Positions 47,710 to 64,000 of a stretch of DNA of 64,000 bases are shown here, piece by piece; the stretch's first letter is position 1, and every line of letters begins with the position of its first letter. This DNA comes from Lepas anatifera. Its lineage: Eukaryota; Arthropoda; Thecostraca; Lepadidae. The notes under the pieces are model-generated. The model worked only from the letters and a program-made list of their open reading frames with translations, ran no database searches and was not told where the DNA came from. The position numbers and the translations under genes were made by a program. The DNA is taken from the NCBI GenBank assembly GCA_034440635.1, contig JAOTON010001698.1, positions 124,001 through 188,000 on the forward strand. The letters are read 5' to 3'.

Positions 47710-49587
47710 CAGAGTTGTGCGTTTCAGAATTTTCTTGAGTCGACTCAACTCAACTCAAGTGCTGAGAGCAGTTGACTCAACTCCGACTCAACTCATGACC
47801 AAGAGTTCAGTGAGTCGACTCAACTCTGACTCATGGCTAAATTCATCCGACTCAACTCTGACTCAACTCACGACTCAACTCAACTCAAACTTCGACTCAT
47901 TTGCAAAATGAAATAAATACATGATAAATATATAAATATAAAAAATAAGAAGTAAATCAATCAACAGGACAAAAATCAAGCTGTTCAGAAAGTCTGACAT
48001 GAAACAGAAGATTAATGGAAGCAAAATTAATTAATTTGCATCAAACATTGGTTAACAATTACCCAGCAACCATGAATAACTTTTAATTATTCCAGACCGT
48101 CACTGCCCAAAAAAAGCTACCACATGCTGCAATTACTTCTAAAAAGAGCATTACATATAAAACTAAGTAAATGGAATGGAAAAGACCCTAACAGCGCTAA
48201 GGTTACACCAACACAGGCAAAACAATCGAGCCTCCATAGTGCCAAAAAAGATTCAAGCTAAAAGAACATGATATAAACTGTATTTTGATTTGTATGGATG
48301 GTATAGGTATTGCTTTTTCTGTTAAAGAATGAGGCTAGGTAATTTTTATAAATTAAAATTAATATCCCAAGAGTTTTATCCAAATTTAAGCAATAATTCC
48401 CTAGTTGCAATTGCTAATTACAATAATTACATCAAACCCCAGGAAAAGTATACCATATATGACAAAGGAGAATAGCAATGAAAATTCTATCAACGCTGAT
48501 GTGTTGAATTTAAACATATTCATATTTTAAACCCAATCAAATTTTCAGCTTCAGTCAGAACCTGTAATAAAATACATACCTATCGCTCTTCAAGCAAAAT
48601 TGGAGAACGATTTCATAGAAAATTGCTAATGTATTATAGCTATCCAAATAAACACAGATGCCAAGTAAGGGTCTCTGATCAGACAAAAATAGTAGCAGGA
48701 AATAATTCCTCTGATTCTTGCAATAAAGACATCTCAACATTTTTATCCAATCAAAGGTCCAATTTTTCAATGCTAATAGCAGTATTTGCCATTGATAGGT
48801 AAAATGAAAAGGGTGGCGGCAGACGGCGCATTTAGGACAAAATAATAAAGGTAGCATGTAGGCATATAAATATCTGCATTACTTCATGAACTATCACGTG
48901 ATAATTACTCTTTTGCCTTGAGGTTAGTTAAGCTTGAGCCCATACTCTGCTGAATTTGTTTTTCAAAGACAGCAATGGCGCACACTATTCTCAGAAAACC
49001 ACCACTGACGACAACAATCAGCGACGAACGACGACTCGTGTTGTTGGAGTGTTTAAAGTAAAGAAGTAATATTAAATATTGAAGATGAGAAGTTTTTGAG
49101 AGATTTGAAATTTATTTTGTAGTGCGTTCCACACCTTCAAAGCCAGTGATAGGAACCTGTTTAATTTTTTGAGTGTATGTATTATTCGTGCCAAGGGATT
49201 CCTTCAGACCGGATGGGTCTTTAAAATAAGCAATTGAACCATATAATTATTGGTTTATTGAAACAAATTGAAACTTTGATTTAAACAATTAAAACACTGG
49301 GGGAAAATGTTTTAAAGAAGGTTAAAGGAGGTTTGCAAAAGGTAGGCAAATTCAGACACTTTTACTTGACAACATGTTTACCTGTTGAGCCAACTTTTTC
49401 GTCAACTCATTTGACTCGCTGTCTTCACAACTCAACTCAATTCAACTCATTGATGTATTGTGAACCAACTCAACTCAACTCAACTAAGTTGTCTAATTTT
49501 TTTCGACTCAACTCAACTCAACTCAGAGTCGAATGAGTCGGAATTTGAGTTAAACTCCGACTCTGACTCGCGAGTCGCACAACTCTG
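47710..49587. mobile_element. Non-autonomous hAT-type DNA transposon, 1878 bp, with 8-bp target duplication
   Basis: The termini are CAGAGTTGTGCG at the left and CGCACAACTCTG at the right, exact inverted repeats. They are flanked by a perfect direct repeat GCTGTAGC (47702-47709 and 49588-49595), the 8-bp target duplication typical of hAT elements. Subterminal regions are packed with GACTCAACTC words in both ends (47735-47895 and 49400-49575). The interior is AT-rich and encodes no transposase, so it would depend on a partner element. Confidence 0.88.
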
Positions 49588-55990
<6,403 letters not shown>

Positions 55991-57149
55991 TCGTCAGCGC
56001 ACGGTGAGCTACAGTGGTCCAAAAGGTGGACATAAAGCCTGCAGCTTTTGTTCACAGGCTATGCTTTGCATAGCTGGGGATACGCTTGGTTGCACGGTTC
56101 CGGTCGACGTCAGCGTTGCTGTGACTCAGAGCCTGACGCCAGCTTGCCGTCTGTGGTCCAATTGGACGCATTCGGTCTGAGCCGGTCTCCACCAAAACGA
56201 CATGGATCGTATCTTATCGGCGTGGCGATCGGTGGGTTCAATTCCGGGCGCGGCGCCTCCGGAGTCGCCCGGCTCATTCGGCCTGATCTCGCTGTCCGTC
56301 TGCCTGATCAACAATTAGCCCCCCCCAGCTGTCCAACTGCCTGGACTGGCCGCCAAGCATCTGCCCACCCCCTCCCCTCACCCTATTCATTAGGAGCCTA
56401 CTCAAGCAAGGTGAGGTGTCTTTGGTACATTGTTTTAAGGAAGATGCATGCAGCATTTTTATGAAAAGCAGAACCCCCGACAAGGGGTGATATTTATGTT
56501 TCGTTTTTACTAGTTCTTGGGATTACCTTATGAAGTTTGTACGTACATGAGCTTTTTATTGCCATTTTACTTATGACATTTTTCACATCAGGCATAGGTA
56601 TTATTGAACCTCCTGGCAAGGCCTCGCAGGCTCCCGTCATTCAGAAAACATCAGAGCCAAAATAAACGCTAAACATGAGTCTTGATTTGAAAGAATGTGG
56701 AGAATCAGCTGCACTCGATTTTATTGTATCATCTTTCATGCTCTAGAATGGATACATCTTGCCAAGCTTCAAAGCCTACGTTTCGGTACCAAACAGATAA
56801 GCTTCACTGACCGAATTACATGGATTTATGGGCGGTAATAAAGATATCTTGGGCTGAATCAAGCAGTACAGGAGATTATGCAGTATGCACTAAATAAATC
56901 ATGATCACATCATGAGGGGTGGACATTTATTATTCAGCAAAGGGTGGGTGGACTTCTGCTAATGAGTCATTATGCTAGAATGCATTCAATATCTTATGTT
57001 TCTAGTAATTTATCCGGCAACCACATGGTAAGCACAGAAGTAGAGACCCATTATTGACACCAGGACATTATTCATGGTTTACCCTTGATTGATTTTCACT
57101 TCCCTTATTTCGTGATAATTGGTAACACAAATTACATGTTTTAATATTC

Positions 57150-57375
57150 TATCCTTCTGGAGCCCAATACAACCTATAGAGCTGAATTTGTCTTTTTACA
57201 TTGAGGTGAGTTGGGTCCATTCCAGTGTAAGTACCTCCCAAGTTTACTGATTGGTGCTTGCATGGCCCCCAGGGACAGGGTCCCTCCCAAAAACACCTGG
57301 TGCCCGGGCAGTGGCGCTCGGGAACTCGAACCAATGAGCCGCTCTCCGATCCTATTCGCTTTTATCACCGGTGGG
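57150..57375 (-). mobile_element. Candidate tRNA-derived SINE fragment
   Basis: The minus strand carries a perfect B box GGTTCGAGTTCC (57321-57332) followed by a body of about 170 bp. No A box is recognisable upstream, so the head is degraded or of another origin. Confidence 0.4.
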
Positions 57376-59939
57376 GAAATGGGCTCTGCCCCGCCGACCA
57401 GACGCTCCCCGTGTGTCCTTTATGAAAGGGTGCGGCACTCGTCAGATGTATCTCTGCTGGAAATCTGCTCGGCATCGAACGGCCTCCTCTCATTCATGAG
57501 TGCCATTGGGTTCTCGGCGCATACCTGGTGCAGCTCTCCGACAAATTGCTGATAATTTTCTGAGATATTTACGCGGGGACGAATCGATCCCCCTGGCTGT
57601 CATCACGGTGATTCACATGGCTGAAGGCTCGTTGGCCGTCACCCACCACTACCCATCACTAACCGGTGTATGACGCACTATCGTGTCTGGACCTTCACTC
57701 GCCTGTTACGGCCCGTTCAGGCAATGAGCTCGCTAAGTACGGAGCAACACCTCGTCTGAACAAAGCACCACATTTATAGAGGAGAAAAAACATGAAACCA
57801 TTCACTACTCTGTGGTACAAACCTGTCCTTTGTCGTACAATTTCAAGGTTGCTAGTGTCGCCGACATGGAGAACAAGCATGGATCTGGATGTCGAAAGAG
57901 AGGCACTGCACAGGCGTAAAGAGTCTCAGTTTTTGTCTGCTGGCCAGTCTCGACCTCCCTGCAGTCGAGCAGGGCAACGCAATTATCTGGGTGTGTTTTA
58001 CTAATGACGGTGCGCGGGCGCGCGCGGACGCCCGGCGTGCCGGCGATAACTTACGGGCCCGATCCATCGAGCGTAATGAGCACATAATTGATGCAATGGT
58101 AAGTATTGCAGAGCGCGCTGGGCGGGCCGTTACTGCAGGGCCGGACCCCACACGGCGTTGGCCATCTCCCTGGTGCACGATGCCCTCCCGATAGTGGCAG
58201 ATAACTTTTCATGTGCCATCACCGTGCACGATCGGCCCCAGGCCAGCCACAACAGCGTGCAAAAACACATGGCCATCACCCGGCCGACACAAGGTGAGCA
58301 CCATCAACAAGCTTCAATTATATTGAAGACGGCGTTCGATTGGAATGGCCGGCTGGCGCGGGCCGTTAATGAGGCATGGTCTGCCCAGCCCCGGAGAGGG
58401 ACCCTCGCGTGGTCGGCGCTATCCGTGCGGTCCTCGTTGCCAGCATCTCGATACCTATAATTATGGGTTTTCAATCAGTGGTGGAATGCAACGGCGTGGC
58501 CGGCGGCGGAGCGGCGCTGCCGAGTGAATACGCCGCTGCTGGTCGCCACTGCAGCCACGGCCGCCGCCGACGGCCGCCCGTGTTTGCCGTGCTGTGGCGG
58601 CCGGCCGCTCTGCCGTTGATTTGTGGCCCACCGCCGCCGCTGCCGGCGCCGCCGAGACGAGAGGTCTCGACGGACTGGCTCACAACAAAAACACAGCAAC
58701 CCAGCCAACAAAAACGCCCACCAAAAACCGGCATAATTATATGGATAGGAATGATTAAACAAACAATGGCGTCAGCCTACTCGAGCATTAGGCTTTTTAC
58801 ACCATCTCACTTCCATAATTTGCCGGTTGGTTCAGGGATCTAAAAAAACACTGATCTGCTGATGCCATCAGCGACCACCGAAAGCCAATTTCTACGGACT
58901 TCTGAGACCAATTTCTTGATTGAACAAGATAGAAAATTGGGAAACAGTACCACGATTGACGATAGGTACCTACAAGTACAACTCCCCAAGTAAAAGTGTG
59001 GTTTTTAACATATTTGGTAAGGGTGTTCCCTTTTTTGGTACTGTGCAGTGTGCACCCCAGGTACCTAAATGGTACATTCTTGCGCTGGCTGGTAGCTGTT
59101 CTTTATGCCTGTGAATATTCGTCTAGTCTCCGTAAAACTCGTCGGTATTAGAATAAGGCCTACCATTGGGCTATTAGAAAAATACTTGCGATGACATCAC
59201 TGATACCATCTGCGGCGACCCTGAAGCCATCCGACCTTCATCAGTGCTGGAGTGAGACCATCCCATGTTAACGCAATGGGCTCTAAAAAGTTCGTCAGCG
59301 CTGATGGATGGTCTCACTTGGCCTCACTCACCGCAGAGCAGTAGATGATACCGGAATCAGTAGGTCTTCTGTGATTGGAGCATTTACTTCTCGGATGATA
59401 TTCTTTAATACTGCCCTTATCCGTGGCAAGATATCTAAAACACAAACGGATCGGTGGAATCAGGGTACTAGGAGACAGGAAGTTTGTAGATGGAAATTAT
59501 TATTAGGTAATTAGGTGGTATTATTTAAAAGGTTTCGCTGTCTTTGTTTGCATCTTATTTTTTGCTGCAGTGTGTCAGTGGGTGATCACGTATGTTAGGC
59601 TGGTAATTTAAAATGTTTGCTTCTGTGAAAGATATTTTTGAGTTTGTGTATGGCGTAATGTAAGATTGCGGTATGGGTGAACAGAGGAGCGAAATGCAAG
59701 ATTCATCAGTCTCAATCTGGAGGTCAGTATTTCATTTACTTTTACGCCTGGATCTGATGCCTCGGTCACAATAGAGAAGGCAAAGAGCATAGGTAATAAT
59801 TCATGCATTTGTGTCGCCGTAAAACATGGTCAGGAAATGATCAGTCAGTCAATCAGTCAGAAGTCATCCATACACCAGAGCCTAACCAGAGCCTAAACCT
59901 AAAGAAAAGAGCGCAAGAGAACAAGTACTTACATTGTGA

Positions 59940-60165
59940 CTGGAGGTGGTCCCAGGGGCACTGCTGGTAGACCAGTGCTCCCCATGGTGCCACTGCAGGT
60001 GGACTGCAGGTGGACCAGTGCCTCCGCACGGTACCACTGCAGGCGGACCAGTGCTTCCGCACGGTACCACTGCAGGCGGACCAGTGCTTCCCATGGTGCC
60101 ACTGCAGGTGGACCAGTGCCTCCGCACGGTACCACTGCAGGCGGACCAGTGCTGCCTGTCAAACG
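59940..60165. repeat. 33-bp minisatellite
   Basis: About five to six copies of a 33-bp unit (GGACCAGTGCTTCCGCACGG plus TACCACTGCAGGC). The unit is a multiple of three, so both strands stay open (TSASARYHCRR repeats on +). Not called a gene. Confidence 0.85.
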
Positions 60166-60407
60166 CTCCAGACGTTTCTTATACTTGCTAATGCGGGAAA
60201 TCGCTTGTAAAATATGTCCTCCAAATCGATTGTACATGACACAAGTATTTACCACGTGCCTAGTTCTCGCTATTTACGGGCGGGGCTGGTGTGCTAACTA
60301 GTGGCAAGCCCTCAAATAATTTTCTGCACCATTGGTTCGATCACCGCTTGATCCGTTTGGTCGAACTTAGTGGCTTAAGATAGCGTTTACACTGTTATAA
60401 AGTATTT

Positions 60408-60611
60408 GCACTTCCACCACTATGATATGTTACAAATAGTATACTGATGCAACGCGACGCGCCCTAACATAAGCATTTACACTAATATTGGACTCCCATC
60501 ACTTCCACCACCGTGATATGGTACAAGTAATATACTGATGTTCCACCCCACTGAGTATTCATAACAAGAAGAATATTTACACTGAGTATTCATAACAAGA
60601 AGAATATTTAC
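60408..60611. repeat. Local tandem duplications
   Basis: An exact 31-bp tandem duplication at 60550-60611 (ACTGAGTATTCATAACAAGA...) follows two diverged copies of a segment of about 60 bp ending TATACTGATG (60390-60448 and 60478-60540). Confidence 0.7.
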
Positions 60612-62419
60612 ACTTCCATACTACCTAGGTAATTGTGGGCATAAATATACATAGCATCTGCACACTATCCCTCATTGTTCAAAGTATGGCAGGAGGCCAG
60701 TCAAGTTGTACCATTTATAATGCACCACTAGCCACCTACAATTTCCACTGAACTTGGGAGAAATCATTGACACTGATCCCTCATTAAAAATAGAAAATAT
60801 GGTATTCACATAGTATTCTTTCACTGCATGTTGCATTGTCTGCACTTTCCGTGTGGCACTAAAGTATCAGTATTGGGTCTTACGCAATGCAACTTCTCAT
60901 TCTATGTGGCTAGGTAGGTAGTGGTCATTTCAATTTCATTTGTATTGGCACTTGACATCTTAATTATGGAACAGTTTGAACACACCAAAAAGCCCACATC
61001 AACACAGGAAGCAGTCTTTTCCCTCGAAAATACTCACCACCTGCACCAGTCTTGTGTATAGGTGTTCACACTGCCAAGGTTTGCCAAAACTGCCATACTT
61101 TGTAACCTCGTCCTGGTGTGACTGTGATGGGTTCTGTTTTATCATGCTGTGGTTGTATTTTGAAATCTTTAAGCATTGCTATCAATGTTTGATTGTTTGG
61201 CTCAGAGAAAATCTCTCATATCATTTTTTCTCCAGTGAGATGGTTTTTAAATAAGTATGCTCAGAATGATAGGATTTGCACTGAGATCCGCAGTCCTTAG
61301 CACACATTTTAACATGTTAAGCCTCAATCTGATCTAGGATATACAATTTTCTATATTTCTAGGTATTCCAAAAGTCATACATCTTATTCTCCAAATTCTA
61401 CCCTTAATAAAATGAAGCAATTTTCAAAAATACTACCATTACTTTCTTGCTGAGCAACATTTGTGTTCACACCAGCTGCTGTGTAAATTGGTTGTGGTTA
61501 CAGTGAGGTTGCCATATATTTAAGCCAGCAGAATTCAAGTTGCTGGTTCCCTGCTTTTGTCTTAATTTAATTTGGATGGGGTAGACTGGGCAGGTCCTAA
61601 AAAAATTGGGAATGGTATACCAAAAAAATTGCTACACTTTTTGTTGCAATGTTTGTATAAAAAGAATATAGTGAACCAGATGAAATTATATGATGCAAAA
61701 GAGGCAGAGACTGCTTTATAAGGTCAGTGAGACTGTGTGTATTGGGATTTTAGGGTGCACTCAGTGACTAGGCCATATCTAGCGAATACCCCCCCCCCCC
61801 AGTGAGACCACGTTCAGCCTCTGTGGTTTCATCAGCGACCAGGTAACCATTTTTAGACCCCTGGGTTGGTTTTTAACGTGCTGTCCGTCTGTGGTCTGAG
61901 CGTGGAGGGCCGTGGCAAAAGGCTCGTCATAAATGAAATGCGAGATGTTAATGATAACCGGAGCCTGAAGCCACCTGCTTGAAGCCTGGCACACACCACC
62001 AAATTGTCATGTCGCCTCTGATGTGGTGACGTCGGACGTCAGCTGATGAGCAGGCTGACGTCATACAGTTTCTGAGGTGTTCCCAGGCGTCACTGAGGTT
62101 ACCTTGGAGCGCCATAACAGCCACATAACAGCCTGCGGCGCGCCGCTGCGCCACATTCGCCATTAACAAGCGGCGCAGCTATTGACGAGCCGGGCTGCTG
62201 TGGACCACCACCCTGCCGACACGATTAATTTACATAGAGCCCTTGCCATTGTTAATGGACAATAATGGCCCCGTAAATTCTTCCTGGAAGTATGTTTCCT
62301 TGGTTGTCTGGCATAAAACGCTCTGCACGCTGTCCAGAAGAGCGCGCCCGGTTGGTTAACGCTGAGTGCACCTCTTTAAAGAGGCGGGTGGTCAGTGGAA
62401 AGCGGCATCACCCGGGGGT

Positions 62420-63330
62420 GGAGGGATTGTTCGCAGGACGACACTGGTGGCTGGGTGGCCGGCTGCTGCCACATCGCCGCCGGACACCGGCTAGTTTGCG
62501 CGCCAGCTCACTGGTCCGCAGCAGCCATGCCAGCGCGATTCATGGTGGTCAGGAGCAGGTCTCCGCCACCGCCGCCGCTGCCGTCAGGGACGCCCCGGGC
62601 GGTGGCGTTAGCCAACAGCCGGCGGCGCTGCTGACGCGGCTGACGTGAGAAAACTCCGGTGATGTGGCAGCCCCCGTGCCACCCACGGCGACAGCCGCTC
62701 TGGCTCCTTGGCCAACGCCGCGGAGACTTAGTCCTGCCGCACGACAGCACACAGGGCAGACCTCACGGCTTCTTTCAATTTGTTTTTTATCATTCAAAAG
62801 CGGGACTAGATGCTACGTTATTCTTCCTGGCCAGCTTGGTGTGCCATTTCGAGGATGATCTGTCAGGGGCTGTTGACAACACTGAGGGTCACCACCCCTG
62901 CAGCCACGCGCTGTAGCTGCCAGTAGTAGCAACCGACACCCTGTAATGTACCAGCAAGTGCTAGCTGCTGAAAAGCCCAGGTACTTGTTTGACAGCAGCT
63001 CACGTACAGCCTCAGCAGTCGATCGGGCTTCGTGGCGCCACTTGTGCCCTGCCCAGTTCACTGACGCCACAATAAATTTGTCATGCTGTGCTCGTTAATT
63101 AAGAGTCCTCCCTTTCGGTGTCGACCGGCGTTTTTGGATCGAGGTGTGCCCTTTAACGGTGCAGGCGCGGCCCGTCGCCGCCGGACGATTATGTAAATGG
63201 TCGGCAGCGGCGCCCCAGTCGGGCGGCAATGACTTGGAACTCGCGCCGTCGACGGCGACGCTGCTGCCGTCGAAAACGACGGCCACGTCCGTCCCCCCGG
63301 GATGCCGGGCGGAAGACCAGAATAATTGAG
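62420..63330. promoter_or_regulatory. GC-rich intronic island
   Basis: CpG-dense blocks at 62450-62730 and 63110-63330, separated by mixed sequence, within intron 3. Open frames on both strands are unrecognised. Confidence 0.3.
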
Positions 63331-63714
63331 CCGCTATCAGTCCAGCCGGGCATTTAAATGGAAATGAATTTGCCTGGATACCAGGGGAATCCAGTCGAAA
63401 AGCGACGTCATGCTCTGCCGAATGGTCGGTGTCAAATTGGCTGGCACGCACGCTGGGTCCTGAGAGCATTTACTGGGCATTATTGGCTGGCTGCAGTCAA
63501 GCTGGCGTAAAAATCTAGTGCTGTTATAAAAGTTGCATTAGCGCGAATCGTGTGATTTATCTGCACTATTACGGCTGTGCCGAATTGAAACGCAGCGCGG
63601 CCAGAAAGCTATTCTCCACCCCACCAATTTGTCCGCATCGTATTGTGGTTGTCACAGCACATAAAGATAGCGCGGGATAAAAAATGACAGCACAAATCAA
63701 GGGGGAACGATGGG

Positions 63715-63840
63715 GATTAATTATTGATTTTCCGTCGGGCGCTGCCGATAGCCGCCGGCGACAATAGGGCCTGATTTGCTGAGATGAAACCGTGTTTATA
63801 CGAACGATCGATGCAAATTAGCTTTGTCCAGCGAGCGGCG
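63715..63840. promoter_or_regulatory. AT-rich motif cluster in GC-rich island (homeodomain, POU octamer, SOX-like words)
   Basis: GATTAATTATTGATTTT at about 63716, the octamer ATGCAAAT at 63811-63818 and CTTTGTCC at 63822-63829. Such words are characteristic of developmental enhancers, but occupancy is inference. Confidence 0.3.
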
Positions 63841-64000
63841 ACGGCTGGGGCGGGGACGACGGGCCGGCGGGCGGCTCTGCTGGCGAGAAGCCCGCCGCCC
63901 GGCGACGCTGTCTTGCAGCGGTGTTGGGCGGCGGCGGCGGTGTTTGCCCTGAACACGTGAGGAGGCGCCAGCCACCGCGTCGCTACACGCCGGCCGCCAT

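Noticed and set aside
56235..56245. Possible tRNA gene (perfect B box GGTTCAATTCC)
   Set aside because: No A box at proper distance and no cloverleaf stems can be drawn around it.
59936..60301. 121-codon ORF with TSASARYHCRR repeats
   Set aside because: A 33-bp minisatellite is open on both strands by being a multiple of three; no gene context.

Overview
The window is eukaryotic genomic DNA, most likely from an arthropod and possibly a non-insect such as a crustacean. It holds three coding exons with canonical GT-AG splice sites, very long introns, tRNA-derived SINEs, jockey/CR1-like LINE remnants and many short terminal-inverted-repeat (TIR) elements. The arthropod call rests on the T-box wording (for example QMFPQMKFR and [15 protein letters not shown]), recalled from the family rather than searched, so the species is not determined.

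The only host gene I can support is the 5' part of a Tbx2/3-class T-box factor (bifid/optomotor-blind, omb) on the + strand. Exon 1 is 15898-16246, exon 2 is 40330-40443 and exon 3 is 49985-50138. Introns of about 24.1 kb and 9.5 kb separate them, and a third intron runs off the right edge. Both PROSITE-type T-box signatures are present. The rest of the T-box and the C-terminal region lie beyond base 64000. Exon 1 carries an apparent one-base frame break in a C homopolymer near 16032-16036, probably a sequence error.

Layout. 1-5368: GC-rich minisatellite with a unit of about 20 bp, broken up by TTAA-flanked TIR elements rich in AGGTCA motifs. 5369-9441: a 4.1-kb palindrome with arms of nearly 2 kb, followed by (TA)n. 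10060-12003: two consecutive degraded reverse-transcriptase fragments on the minus strand. 12058-13400: two small TIR elements. 14900-15897: CpG-rich promoter and 5' UTR of omb. Intron 1 (16247-40329): several GC-rich islands that look regulatory, a nuclear-receptor-type motif cluster near 23.4-23.8 kb, SINEs, a LINE RNase H fragment, a TIR element and a nested hairpin element. Intron 2 (40444-49984): a 928-bp TIR element, a 26-bp minisatellite with a 23-unit higher-order period, a SINE, and a 1.9-kb hAT-type non-autonomous element with a perfect 8-bp target duplication. Intron 3 (50139-64000): largely GC-rich, probably cis-regulatory DNA, with no further exon recognised.

Together this looks like the promoter and first introns of a developmental transcription-factor gene. 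GC-rich regulatory blocks are interspersed with AT-richer transposon debris. No protein-coding operon, CRISPR array or defence system is present.
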